Shown one piece after another: positions 31,610 through 43,299 of a stretch of DNA of 64,000 nucleotides. Origin of the DNA: Periplaneta americana (taxonomy: Eukaryota > Arthropoda > Insecta > Blattodea > Blattidae). Each line of letters begins with the position of its first letter. Positions within the stretch are counted from its first letter, which is position 1. The notes under the pieces were generated by a model. That model saw nothing but the letters and a program-made list of their open reading frames with translations. It did not search any database and was not told the DNA's origin. Position numbers and translations under genes: made by a program. The stretch spans positions 22,861,891 to 22,925,890 of the forward strand of contig NC_091127.1 of the NCBI RefSeq assembly GCF_040183065.1. Direction: 5' to 3'.

Positions 31610-31794
31610 TACATTATCCGTACGCTATGAAAGCATGATCATAATTATGTGGCGCCAGGAGAGGTCTTAAATCTAAACTTAACATAAATTCCAGGTCATG
31701 GAAGAACACAGAAATAATTTCCTTTAACGAAAAATTACTCTGCTTTTTTTTTACTTGGTTATTTAACGTTATTTTGGTTATCAACAATCAGATT

Positions 31795-32045
31795 ATTTGG
31801 AGTCGATGGAATTGGTGATGGCGAAATATTTGGATTCGCCAAAGATTACCTGACATTCGCCTTACGGTTAGAGAAAACTTCGGAAAAACCGAATCAGATA
31901 ATGAGACCAGGCGGGAATCGAACCCACGCCCGAGAGCAACTCCGGATCGGCAGGCAAGCGTCTCAGTCGACTGCTGTGCTCTAATCGGGAATCGATCCCG
32001 GGACCTCATGATCTGTAGCAATAAGCTCTGACCATTAGACCAAGA
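31795..32045 (-). mobile_element. tRNA-derived SINE with two tRNA-like segments
   Basis: On the minus strand CTTGGTCTAATGGTCAGAGC with B-like GGGATCGATTCCCGA is followed about 70 bp later by a second B-box sequence, GTGGGTTCGATTCCCGCC, and then a body with TCGGTTTTTCCGAAG. Two tRNA-type units in tandem suggest a dimeric head or a SINE inserted beside another. TSD not resolved. 32046-32604 shows no feature. Confidence 0.6.
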
Positions 32046-32604
32046 AGAAATCCGTAATAAAAAAACTTGTGACAGAGTTTATTTCTAACTTACTTAAATC
32101 CCTAACATATTGATAAATAACACAAAAGCAATAAGGATTGCTTCATTCAAAAACATCACGTAGGCCTCTATGCTATATAATTATGTACATAACAAATCAA
32201 TACAGTGAATAAAACACCTTTGGAAAGGGTTTACTCTGTGATGTAACCAGTATTTTTATAAGACTTAACAAGATTACCAGAACCAACTAAGTAAACTGAC
32301 ACTCAGACGTGTAACGTCTATATTCGACCTACATTAATAGAAGAAATGAAAGACGTGTTGGAGCAATTTGTTACTCTGATGAAATTCATTTCCGGTCACC
32401 TCGGAAAGGCTTACGCCATATATGATAAACCCAACATATCTACGAGCACATTCCTATTCACAAAGGGAATCCGCATACATACATAACCTAATTGGAGGAG
32501 TTTATTATAATCTATAGGCAGGATTATCGGATTTCCCCATTTCATTGTAGCCAACTGCGGAATAAAATATATCCAAAACGTCTCCATATCGTAAATGCAA
32601 TAAA

Positions 32605-34320
32605 AAGAGGGTTTTAGGGTAGCGGGCTATGAACGCATACAAAAATATTATGGCAAAACATCACTGACACTTTTGAAAATATTTATATAACCATACATAA
32701 ATTTTATCACTGAATCTCGAAAGAAACCTGAATTGAATGGCATAGAGTTCACTTAATTTAGATTATTCATCTGTCCTAAATAATTACGTTTAATTGTTGC
32801 AACTAGAGCCCGGATGTTTAGGCAGGTTAAAATAGGCAGGCATATAGGCACTAAAAATAGTAAAAATAGACAGTGAAATAGGCATTTATTATTCTTGGTA
32901 ACAGACAAAAAATTAATGCTTAATAAACTATCCCATACGGTACTCACTTTCCTTGGTTACATGTCACAACAAGATGCTTTCTTAAGTTGTCAACTGTCAT
33001 AGTGAGCCGCCTGTCAGAGAGAACGTTTTTCATGGTGGAAAAATATCTTTCTACTTCTACTGAGCTGATTGGAGCAAACTTAAAACAACTTATTTCAGAA
33101 GGACTGTCTCTACTTTCTTTCAGTGATCAGGAAAAACTGACTGTGTATTGTCTCAAAAAGACGGGTGTGAGAAGGGATTAGAGACTTCAAAGCACGCGTG
33201 ACTTGTGCGTGCAAGCGACAACAGTAACGGGACCTGGAGACTTGCTTTTAATACTTCCCTCGTCCCCTTTCTTTCGCTGGTAAACCCCGAAGTGACCTGA
33301 GCACTGAGGGTTATACTGTTCAAACATCTTTGTTAAGTGACATAAAACATGGAATCGGTAGGGGTGAAAAGTTTACGACTTCCTGGAAACAAATGTATTG
33401 CTGGAGAATAAGATTCTCAGCAAATATTTATGTGAGATGAATATATATTTTTAATTTGTACAACCGTTCTTTTTTGTTTTTTGATATAATTTATGTGCGG
33501 TTTATTTTAAATGCCTTAAAAATATATAAACTGTATAATAACGACGTATTAAGGCTAAAAAAGGCATTTAACCTTAAAATAGGCAACGGGAGCTAAAATA
33601 GGCAAAAAAGGCAAAATAAAAATTGGGCCTATCGTCCCCAAATGTGTGGAAAGGTGTTCAATCTCTAATAGGTCTTTCATACATACACTCAGTTTAAAAA
33701 AGGTATTTTGCCTAACACCCGGGCTCTAGTTGGAACAAATCGAAAATACACTGAAACATAAGATGACATAGGTACAAATTCCTGGTAAACTAATGATCCC
33801 ATTGGTTCTAAACGTTTATCTGATCTTATATATACATAACACAGCTATAAGAAACTCGTGTATTTTACTTAATATTGAGAAAGATGTCGGTTTTGTGATA
33901 TTTTAAAACATTAGAGTTTGAAAAAAAAATAATTTTCACACCCTGTATAAAATTATGAAACTAACTTAATTCTCAAGTTATAAAAATAAAAACTGAGTTG
34001 CACTATCACAAGGCAATATGTAAGATATGGTAAAAATTTGGGACTGGAATAATAGGCTCATTAGTTTACCAGAAACATGTACCTATGTGATCTTATGTTT
34101 AAGTATATTTTTGATTTGTTTCAACAATTAAATAAATTGTAAATAACAAATTAATAATCTAAATTAAGTCAACTATAAGCCATTCAATTCAGCATTCTTT
34201 CAAGATTCAGTGGTAAAATTTATGTATGGCGATCATAAATCTTCTGGTAGATATTGTCAAAAGTGTTTTCCCATAATTTTTGTATGCGTTCGTAACCCTC
34301 TACTCTTAAAAGATAGGTTA
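32605..34320. repeat. Long palindromic element (about 275-bp arms) split by a hAT insertion
   Basis: The left arm is 32605-32803 plus 33737-33815, the right arm about 34040-34320. Inverted matches include GAACGCATACAAAAAT, CCATACATAAATTTTA, CTGAATTGAATGGC, ACTTAATTTAGATTATT and, across the insertion, GACATAGGTACAAATTCCTG with GGTAAACTAATGA. The arms are roughly 80% identical, so the element is old. The spacer, about 225 bp, is AT-rich. The frame 34210-34416 lies in the right arm and is not supported as a gene. Confidence 0.8.
32804..33728. mobile_element. hAT-type element in the palindrome arm, 8-bp TSD
   Basis: Ends TAGAGCCCGGATGTTTAGGC and (reversed) TAGAGCCCGGGTGTTAGGCA. TSD GTTGCAAC (32796-32803) and GTTGGAAC (33729-33736), one mismatch. 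Repeated AAAATAGGCA motifs near both ends form subterminal repeats. A 64-codon frame at 32987-33181 (TFFMVEKYLSTSTELIGANL) looks protein-like but is not recognised; it may be a transposase scrap. Confidence 0.84.
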
Positions 34321-35305
34321 CTTGCTGAAATAAATGTTATGCGAAATGATAGAGATTTCGTCAAATCATACGTCACTTTTTTACCACTGTCGAAATATAA
34401 TGTGAGCGACAAATAGCCGATAAGTTGTACCTGCAGTCGTCTATTAGGAACAGGAATCTTTTCACGTGTCGAAAATCGACGACATGGCACACCCAGCTTT
34501 ACATTTCTCCTTAAAGAAACCACGGTAGGACTTTTAGCGCCCTTTTAAATTCAAAGCTCTCGGCCTGGATTGAACTCGCGAACCTGGGATCCAGTGACTA
34601 GCATGGAACCACAAAACCACTGACATAACATCTTTCACGAGAAACAAACATCTAACTTTACAGCAAGCCAGGTTTATTTCAATCCACGTAAAAAATCTCG
34701 GAAACACTACTTCTTCCTTGCAAAACCGTGCTAATACTGGAAGAGTGCCAAGAACAATTTCTTCGCTGATTATGGATGCAGAAAGTGTGCATTTCCTTCT
34801 CTGTACTTTTACTGAAATTTGTATAACACGGTACGAGAATCATTCCTACTTCAAAGAATATAGAACAAGGACAAAAAAAAAAAAGCGAAACATAGCCAAC
34901 GTCTGTTGAAAGAGAGATAAATTTGCATTTCTTGTTGAGACTCGAACTATGGTCCTCCGAGATTTAGAAGCGTTCAATCACACCGAGATCCAAGTAAAAT
35001 CTCAGCTCTGTCTTTCCAAACGAGTTGGTATTCAGTCAGGAAAATTTCCAACTACGTAAGCTATTAGAAAAGAAACAGAATGAAGCTTTTCGCTAAATGG
35101 TTATATTTCATTTCCATCACGTACAAAGATCCAAATGACGCACTTTAGAATTCCAGAGAGCTGGAAGTTCTTTCTGCCTAGTCGAGGCATTTGTCTCAAA
35201 CTAGGAACTAATGCCGTTTTTGAACCTGGGTCTATGGCGTGATGAATCGGTACAACGATGGCATTCAATTCTGTGACTGCCGGAGGTTTTGAGGTATTTT
35301 AAGTG
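34321..35305. other. Unassigned; weak tRNA-like heads near 34560-34625 and 34935-34990
   Basis: The complement strand gives B-like TTCGCGAGTTCAATCC and AGTTCGAGTCTC at these places. Neither has a followable body or TSD. Confidence 0.25.

Positions 35306-35352
<47 letters not shown>
35306..35352. repeat. (ATT)n microsatellite
   Basis: About 15 ATT units, a few bases left of a hAT-type target duplication. Confidence 0.93.
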
Positions 35353-35365
35353 CAATAATTATGAC

Positions 35366-36186
35366 TAGGGGGCGGATGTTGATGACCTAAAAATGTACTT
35401 AAAATGATCATTAAAATGCCCTTAAAATAATTAGAAAAAGACGTAAAATTAAAAGAAAATGACTAAATATTATTATTCATTGTACTCGCACCACAACTTC
35501 TTAAAAATTAATCACATTGTTTCAATGATTGTTCTGCAAATCTCGGAGAGAGGAGGCAACTTCCTGGAATTTAGCTAAGATAAAGGAAAAGAGCATGCAA
35601 CAAAATGAAAGTTTTAAGGGAAAACTATAGATTTTAAAGAAGGTTTACAATGTGTTTTAATCAGAGGTGATCCATGTCAGTGCCTTCATATTCCGTCTTC
35701 TCCTCATTTTTGTTAGCAGACCTTCCAGATGGGAAGGTAAATGACAAAACAAATTGTGGGTGCAGCGTGCATTGTTGCAATCTTTGTGTTAAAAATAGTC
35801 TAATGTAGTACATCCCTTCCGAACCATACTGGGAACACAACATCCTATTGTCCAGGAAACAGTGGAACTTTCCCCCTTCCAAACATAAATTCTAAAGACA
35901 TCCTCGTACCAACAAAAGAACAGTAGCGGTCAAAGCAATTACTTAAACTAAGCTGTTGTCAAGCATTTTATATTGCTTCTGTTGTGTGAGGTGAAGCCTT
36001 CAGTGGAATGAGGGATGGACTTTAGAATTTGTTCCAAACTATAAGACTCAAACTTCAATGTTATTCACCTATCCAGTAGGAATTAAATTTCTACGTTGAT
36101 ATTAACATAGAAACATTTGTTATATTACTAGGCATCGTCCTAATGTGAAAAATAAGAAATGACTTTTCATCAACATCCGCCCCCTA
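35366..36186. mobile_element. hAT-type element, 8-bp TSD
   Basis: Ends TAGGGGGCGGATGTTGATGA and (reversed) TAGGGGGCGGATGTTGATGA; the innermost bases then diverge. TSD ATTATGAC (35358-35365) and ACTATGAC (36187-36194). At 821 bp, no transposase is readable; the minus frame 35661-35882 is unrecognised. Confidence 0.85.
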
Positions 36187-36199
36187 ACTATGACGATGA

Positions 36200-36310
36200 A
36201 AATATTTTGAGGCGAAGAGGGATAAAGTTACAGAAGAACTGAAAACGTTATACAACGCAGAACTACACGCATTGTAGGTATTCTTCACCTGACATAATAA
36301 AATTAGGAAA
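36200..36310 (+). pseudogene. Short LINE family 1 scrap
   Basis: The plus strand reads AKRDKVTEELKTLYNAELHA, then L and a stop, matching the family-1 text AKRDEVTGEWRKLHNAELHA. Orientation is opposite to the other family-1 copies. It begins right after the hAT element and its target duplication. 36311-37280 shows nothing I can name; the 74-codon minus frame at 36487-36711 is unexplained. Confidence 0.65.
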
Positions 36311-37280
36311 ATTAGTCGTAATAATAAAGATTATTAAACCTAACGCTTGTACCTAACTCAGTTTCAAATTCCGTAATTTACAAAGAAGAGAAAAATCCTA
36401 TGCCTGGCAACGAATTCGCGACCAGTCGCTCTGCAGACTAAGCTCACAAAGATCAGCGCTCTTCCCTCACGAAAGCTGAAATGAATTTAGGTCATCCCCG
36501 CGGATTCAAACCCCCGAGATGAAGAGTGACTTTGCAGAGAGAAACAACTCATTAGCAGAAACAAGCGAGGGGGGAATTTTAAAGACGGAGGTAATTTTAT
36601 TTGAGCGGCGGCGCCGGCAGGGAATTGAGACCAAAGCGGAGCAGCAGAGTGCAGAGTGCACTTAGCAGTCGCTTTCATCTCTACATGCTGTATTAAGATC
36701 TTCCTGGCCATTCGTAGAACAGCCAGTTACATGAGAGTCCGGAATTCGACTCCGGCCAAAACTACGAGATTTGTGGTGTTGAAAGCTGTCTTTCTCTACA
36801 AGACTTAGGTTTATTTACCCTTCTTATTTTGTCCTTATTTATTTTTTTTTCGTACCACCATTTTGTGTTTCGAAGAGCCTCTGAGGTTACTTGCGTGATT
36901 TAGGGGTAGCGAACCCCGCTTGAACTGAATAATTGGTTGGATTTTCATTTTTCGACATTCTTCTCAAAAAATTAATGTGAAATGGATGTCAGATGATCCC
37001 AGGCGGAGCCCTACACTCATATCACCAAAATATCAAAACGTCATCTTCGACAATGAGTGAGTATTACATTAATTATAAATTACCTTCTATACAGAGTGAA
37101 CCGTAGGCAATATCGTTAATTTCAGGAGTTTTTTAAAGATATTTCAAACAAAAAGTTTAATACAACTTTTCTCGTCTCTCTTTCCTTTTCAAGATAAAAA
37201 CTGTCACTGACGAACTGTTAAGTTATTTGAACACATAACTACTTTACTCTGTTAACATTATAAATTTCGGTGTTGTGTTA

Positions 37281-38480
37281 CTTTATTTAATTATTTATTA
37301 TTTATTTATTTGTTTTGCTAATAATTATAACATAAAATATAATATATACAGAAAAACTTTAGCTCGCCCTGAAAGAGTAGAACTCGTGCTCAGGGGCGGT
37401 TTCCTGAATTGAAATTAATAAGTATACAATACAATTTGTCGTATGTCAACTACGCAATAAGAATATATAAATTTAAATTTACAATTTTTCAATTTTTATA
37501 AAATCCATACATAACTTTTTTAAATTTAATACTAGAACTATTAGAATTGACAAGATTAGGATGTTTAAATATAAATTTGTTATATATTCTTGGGCCTAAA
37601 TTACTACTATGATTAAATACTGTACTGTAACAGTGTTGCATTTTTGGTTCAAACAATCTTAAAGAATTCATACCTTTTGTTTCATAACTATGAGAATACA
37701 ATTCAAAATTATTTCGATTTTTATGTATGAATTTTATTAATACAATATAATAAATTTGTCTTATGTTATTCACATTAAGGTCTAAAAACAATTTTTCAGA
37801 TGGAAAATCAATAGGTTTATGAAGACATATTTTAATTATTTTCTTCTGTAATAAATAAAGTGGATTAAAATTGGATTTAAATGAGCTAACCGATCCTATA
37901 TTTCCATACATAATTACCGATTAAAATAAAGTTAAATATATTGTGCGTAATAAACTTATTGACAAAGTAATTCCTCAATAAAACAAAATAATATACTATT
38001 TTACGTAATTTATTACAAAGGTAATTAATGTGTTGGCTCCATTTTAAATGATTATCGAAAATTATGCCTAAATAATTAACTTCAGAGGACTCCTTAACAA
38101 TCGAACATTTACACTGTATAAGACAACAATCAGAATTATGTAATTTAATACTTAATATAGATGTAGGAGGTTTGTTACATTTTTCAAATAATGAAAATGG
38201 AATAATTATGGTTTTATTTTCGTTGATAGAAAGATAATTTATGTCAAACCATTTTTTATTAATTTAAGTCCTTTATTTGAATTATTATATGCATCATACC
38301 AGGTTTTTCCGCCAAAAAGTAAAACTGTGTCATCTGCATAAGAATAATGAACACCATTGTATTGTTGTAAGTCAATTTTTAATAAGTCATTAATATATAT
38401 TAAAAATAAAATAGGGCCTATAACAGTGCCTTGGGGAACACCTATATTAATAATTGGAGGTTCACTTGACTTGATTGACT
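37281..38480 (-). pseudogene. Jockey/CR1-like LINE, 5'-truncated reverse transcriptase
   Basis: The minus strand, from 38470 leftward, reads NIGVPQGTVIGPILFLIYIN (RT block B), HYSYADDTVLLF (catalytic YADD) and, after a frameshift, SEVNYLGIIFDNHLKW (block E). The open 140-codon frame at 37489-37911 follows (FNPLYLLQKKIIKICL, DLNVNNIRQIYYIVLIKF). The catalytic first aspartate block lies beyond the 5' truncation near 38480. The 3' UTR runs leftward to an AAATAAAT-type tail at 37281-37311. It belongs to the Jockey/CR1 group, unlike families 1 and 2. One frameshift near 38250 is seen. Dead copy. Confidence 0.85.
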
Positions 38481-38734
38481 AGTTTCGACGTTGTCTGCGC
38501 TTCAACTTGGTCCCAATTGATTTCCACGTTTTTAGTCCTTTCAAGGAATTTGGGGCAGACAGTTGCTGAGAAAATAAAGGAACATATTTTTCCTGACTAC
38601 AAAACCACACTACATTATGGACTAAGTGCAAATAAGTCAGGGGAGAATACTTATATACAATAAAATTATATATTTCAATCCTATAAATCTTATTAAAAGA
38701 ACTGAACCGTTAAATATCGCATTATTTTTACATA

Positions 38735-39110
38735 CTCTTGCTCCGGTAGAGGGGAAGTGAATGCATAATGGCCTCATCGCTACCAGAGTTAAATAAATAA
38801 ATAAATATATGAAGGGTAGGTGGAGCAGAGAAAAGTTCTCTATGGCGCAGGGACTCAAACCCGGGTTTTCAGCTCTACGTGCTGACGCTTTATCCACTAA
38901 GCTACACCGGATTCCGGTTCCGATATCGGATTGAATTCTCTCAGTTTAAGTTCCACCTCTTAGTTTCCCTTTAGTGGCCAACCCTCATGCACTGTGTCAC
39001 AGATGTGTGACAGTGGCACAATGTCCAACACACTATGTGCAGAGGTGCACTCATTACGAGTGACTAAGTGGCCGGGATCCGACGGATTGAGCGCCGTCTT
39101 AAATCACTAA
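38735..39110 (-). mobile_element. tRNA-derived SINE (another family)
   Basis: On the minus strand CCGGTGTAGCTTAGTGGATA (A box) and GGGTTTGAGTCC (B box) lie at 38845-38911. A 3' side with ATTTATTTATTTAA near 38790 is the tail. The stretch 38912-39110 left of the head in that orientation may belong to another repeat. TSD not found. 38481-38734 shows nothing. Confidence 0.55.
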
Positions 39111-39844
39111 GTGATTATTTACGCATATCATATTATTATGATGTAGCAAAGTACGTATGATATTTTCGTGCAGGAATTCTGCATTACCATTTGAAACGTC
39201 TGGCTCTCCAAACTTGAGTTTTAATGGGAAACATACATAGTTATTACTAAAGAGCGGATTCCTATGTAATTAAATATTCTTTTTGCGTGTGATAAAACAC
39301 AATCAACAAAGTTAAGAATTCCGAACATGAAGTTTCAAGTTTAAAACCCGAATTTTATTTCACATAAAAACACATATTTTCACAAAAAAAAATGTAAATA
39401 CATATTTTCAGGAAATCTATTATAAACACATAAATCTTGGAGTTTTTTACTCCAATAATTTTTTATAAGAACTTATAAATATTTTAAAACTAAATCAATT
39501 ATATCACTCAGAAGTACGTTATCTTTTTTTAAGAATACTTGGTTGTTTCGTGTGTTTCTAAGCGCTGTGCAGTGTATCCGTGATCCATTTTCGTAATAGT
39601 ATCACCTCAAGTTCTGAGAACTGCTAGGCAGCATATCAATGTTATTATTAGAGAATAAATTAACATGGACAAGGAGGAAAGATGCTGTAACACATTAGGA
39701 ATGTTTATTGTTGCTGAAGATGTTTTCATTCCACGCTTTGTTTGTGAAACACAACAGATAAGAGCTCCTGTATAAATATTAGGCTATTTAATTTAAACAA
39801 ATCTCTCGTCTCTCGCTCATGCCTATCAAGTAAGGCAATACATC

Positions 39845-40628
39845 TTGTGATTCCCTGTTATCGGGTTCGTCAATCGATATCCTTCAAGATATACTGAAAG
39901 ATGGTTATTTAAAAAACGATTTGGCTTTCCTATTAGCAAATTTAAGCTTTTTGTGTGACACCATAAAAAAACTCGAAACATCCAAAAACCTGTTGTCTGA
40001 AACAGGGAGGTGCGTGCCGTGGAAATTAAACTAGACTCGCTACCAGGTTCAGAAGCACAATTATTAAGGGACAGTCCACACCTGTGGAGTAACGGTCAGC
40101 GCGTCTGGCCGCGAAACCAGGTGGCCCGGGTTCGAATCCCGGTCGGGGCAAGTTACCTGGTTGAGGTTTTTTCCGGGGTTTTCCCTCAAACCAATACGAG
40201 CAAATGCTGGGTAACTTTCGGTGCTGGACCCCGGACTCATTTCACCAGCATTATCACCTTCATTTCATTCAGACGCTAAATAACCTAGATGTTAATAAAG
40301 CTTCGTAAAATAACCCCAAAAAAAATTAAGGGACAAATTCCAGAATGTGTTTGGGGAAAACAGTGGATATAAAAAAATGTGTAAAGTTACTCAAGTATTG
40401 GAGGATGTGCCTGTAGGTGAAATTGACGGTGTATGTGTTTGTGACATTCCTCTCTTTAAATATGCACGTCTGACGTCCTGTGATGTGGAAAAATTGTTTT
40501 CACAGTGTAAGTCGTTGTTTAGAGATAATCGGCATGCATTTGTGATGGAGAATTTGGAGATGACCTTTGTTGTTCACTGCGATTCTCGGCCAATTACTAG
40601 CACTCAAGTGTGGTTGGTGAGTACCTAG
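39845..40628 (+). pseudogene. hAT transposase C-terminal part, interrupted by a SINE
   Basis: Three segments belong together. First, DILQDILKDGYLKNDLAFLL to KKLETSKNLLSE (39875-40003). Second, after a frameshift near 40005, VEIKLDSLPGSEAQLLRD (40019-40072). Third, beyond the SINE, KFQNVFGENSGYKKM to LFKYARLTSCDVEKLFSQCK, NRHAFVMENLEMTFVVHC and a stop at 40626-40628. The last part resembles the C-terminal dimerisation region of hAT transposases (CGGBP1-associated type, by memory). The duplicated target ATTAAGGGACA encodes LRD, and removing one copy restores continuity. The N-terminal BED and catalytic regions are absent. Confidence 0.75.
40074..40324 (+). mobile_element. SINE-B inside the hAT transposase, 11-bp TSD
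   Basis: ATTAAGGGACA at 40063-40073 and 40325-40335. Head GTCCACACCTGTGGAGTAAC, B box GGTTCGAATCC, body GGTTGAGGTTTTTTCCGGGG and tail GTAAAATAACCCC. Nearly identical to 60872-61135. Confidence 0.94.
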
Positions 40629-40651
40629 TAACATTTTTTTTATCAATCTAA

Positions 40652-40880
40652 TGTTAATGTTATGTTTTATTTAACGACGCTCGCAACTGCAGAGGTTATA
40701 TCAGCATCGCCGGATGTGCCGGAATTTTGTCCCGCAGGAGTTCTTTACATGCCAGTAAATCTACTGACATGAGCCTGTCACATTTAAGCACACTTAAATG
40801 CCATCGACCTGGCCCGGGATCGAACCCGCAACCTTGGGCATAGAAGGCCAGCGCTATACCAACTTGCCAACCAGGTCGAA
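40652..40880 (-). mobile_element. SINE-A inside the hAT element, 13-bp TSD
   Basis: TTTATCAATCTAA at 40639-40651 and 40881-40893. Complete, with B box GGTTCGATCCC on the minus strand. Very close to the copy at 23621-23852, so recent. Lies just downstream of the transposase stop codon. Confidence 0.95.
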
Positions 40881-41027
40881 TTTATCAATCTAAGTAAGGT
40901 ATTTTTGTCATATTAAAAAAATTTTTATTTTTTTTTATTTTTAGCAAATATTTTCGTACTTTTTAGCACATAAAAATAAATATGTTTAAATTTTTTAGCA
41001 CATATAAATCCGCTCCCTAGTTATTAC

Positions 41028-42070
41028 TAGACTCCTGAAGATGACTATTACATAACTTTACGTCAACGGACAGAAGGCACTAGGTATATTTAAGCTAAAT
41101 TCCTTTCCAACAGAATGCAGACAAATACGAACAGAATTGTTCCATGTCAATGCAATGAAGCAACGAATCTGGACAGCTTGTTAAAACACCTGCACCAGTG
41201 ATTGAATTCATCGATTGAATAATCCCTCGAAATCTGCCGCCATCAAACCCTCTTGTACGTCCGATTCATTTCTACTTTCATTAAATTCCCACATTCCCTC
41301 CAGCGGTTGTATTAGCAGCACTGAATCAATTCTTGGGTAATGCATGTAAACAAGATAAAACACGGACGAATTTAATTAACGTGATGTGTGCAATGAACCC
41401 AGTACTCCAGGGTGCGAGTCTGCTGTGATTGTTCTCCGGGCACGGTTGAGTGGTGTTTTCTATTCATCTAAACTCATTTTTCCCCCAGTGACAGGTCTTT
41501 GTGCAATACGTCCGGGACAGACAGAAAACTGACTCACCATGCTCGCCCGCTGATGAAGACTCGCCAATAAAATCGTTCACTCACCTGGAAACACAGAGAA
41601 ACACACGAGTCAGGGAGTTGAAAACTATTCAGACAAATCAAACACAGTGACAAAGCGGTTGCAACCATAGCCTACATCAAAGCCAATCCGCTCAAATATT
41701 AGTTCAGCATCATTCACATCTGGTCGAAGATTTTGTGAAACCGGGTTGGGGGAGGAAGAGGATAGAAGTCGGCATCCTACGCTCAATCAGATGTCTGCTA
41801 CACCCACCGAACACCAATCAAAACAAGCGTAAAGATGTTTCATTGTGTTTTAATTTATCGAAGCAATCCACAGTTCAGTGAAACGTAATCATGACACTGA
41901 TTAAAACCTCAATATCACAATTTTAATGGGAAACATACAGATTTATTATTCCTTGAAAAGTGGAAAATACCTTACAATCTCATACTATGCATCTGAAAAC
42001 ATATCACATTTACATATTATGTTTAAAATGCAAATTAAATGAGAAAAAAATTAACAAGTGTAACTTGCAG
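41028..42070. other. Relatively unique, GC-richer stretch; possible short minus-strand exon
   Basis: No repeat family recognised. On the minus strand near 41535-41588 a TTTCCAG acceptor-like site, a short open segment (VNDFIGESSSAGEH) and a GTGAGT donor-like site lie close together. Too short to support alone; speculative. Confidence 0.2.
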
Positions 42071-42078
42071 CTCTTACT

Positions 42079-43160
42079 ATGGACAGGGACATCATTTTAT
42101 TTTTACTAACATTTTTAATATTAACTTGCCTATACCTCTGGATCAACGCCGTTTGCTACCCCCTTCCACGACTGGAGTACGATGATACTGCCGTAATATA
42201 CAAACAAATCACTTTACTAGGTATAGGAGGGAAGAAAAGTAGTTCATCCAATTACGTAAACTAGGAAATATCGCGATTTTGAGTTTGATCTTTCATTAGG
42301 TTTTCGTTTAATCAAAATACAGTACAGTATTAACAATGAGTGTTTTTACTCAAAACTGAGCTGTCCATGTGGACGTATTCATTTTGCTGTATATATTATA
42401 CTGTCTACAGCACATTAGCGTACAATACAGAGAATAAAGTTAAATTGAAAAATAATCGTAATATGGATATTTAAACACATTTTTTAAAATGGTGGTCGTT
42501 CATTTCGATACAGGCTTCAGTTCTAATGTGCATATTATCGCACTATAGACTATTGTACCTAATCCCAATTACCAGTTTCGTTCTTCGTACTAGTAACTCA
42601 TGTTGAAATAATTCTGTACCTACTCTATAAAAGAGTACCTTATGTACTGTAAATTCAATGTTCACTTCTACCCGATCCGAAAAGATAAAATCACTCCGAC
42701 ATACTATTTACTGTCCGTCCAAGTGGTTATGTCGTAGGATCGTAGAAAGGGAGGAAATCACGTGACAGTTAATTACTTAACGAGGCTCTTTTATTTAAGT
42801 TATTTTAAACAGTTGTATAATATTACGTATACGTCCAATTCCTAACAGAAATTAATGTTCTCAGAAAAGACAGTCCATCCACTAGCTGGCGAATAAAAGC
42901 TGGTGGGGGAAACCGGGATACGACGTAGGCAAATGGACGACAGTACCTGTACGAAAATGATTCAATATTGAGAGCTCTTTCGTCACTGGAAAACGAGAAC
43001 ATATTTTTGGAACGTACGTATGCTACTATAATTGTATATGCGGTTTTGGATCTGTGTGGAGGACGGTTGAACTTCATTAGTAGAAGGGGTGGGAGTGAAG
43101 TACAATCAAAACCTCTGGTACAATAAAAATTGAGTAAAAATAAAGTGATGTCACTGTACC
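42079..43160 (-). mobile_element. TIR element P1, copy B (uninterrupted)
   Basis: Ends GGACAGGGACATCATTTTAT and (reversed) GGTACAGTGACATCACTTTA. Collinear with copy A in inverse orientation; for instance CAGTTAATTACTTAACGAGG and ACTAGTAACTCATGTTGAAA occur in both. The 61-codon frame at 42079 starts inside the TIR and is a shadow. Diverged from copy A by roughly 15%. Confidence 0.85.
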
Positions 43161-43299
43161 TTTAAGTATGTATGGCCACAGGCAGATAGGTGCATAGCTT
43201 TACAATGCGAAATAAGAACAAGGAGAATTCGAGGAGTACAAGAGAAATATAAGTAGACTGACCAGATTTTTTATGGTCAAGCAGGGGACATCGGCAATT

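Larger units (their letters stand above)
39248..41019 (+). mobile_element. hAT element with transposase remains and two nested SINEs
   Basis: Perfect TSD GTTATTAC at 39240-39247 and 41020-41027. Ends TAAAGAGCGGATTCCTATGT and (reversed) TAGGGAGCGGATTTATATGT. Without the two SINEs it is about 1.27 kb, too short for a full hAT, so it is an internally deleted copy that kept the transposase C-terminus. Repeats of ACACATATTTTCAC-like and TTTTTAGCACAT-like sequence lie near the ends. Confidence 0.88.

Noticed and set aside
39220-41945. Shared TTTTAATGGGAAACATACA at 39220 and 41922 as a target duplication of a larger insertion
   Set aside because: The hAT element between them already has its own perfect 8-bp TSD at 39240 and 41020, and nothing else bounds the wider segment. 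It may be an older repeat or chance.
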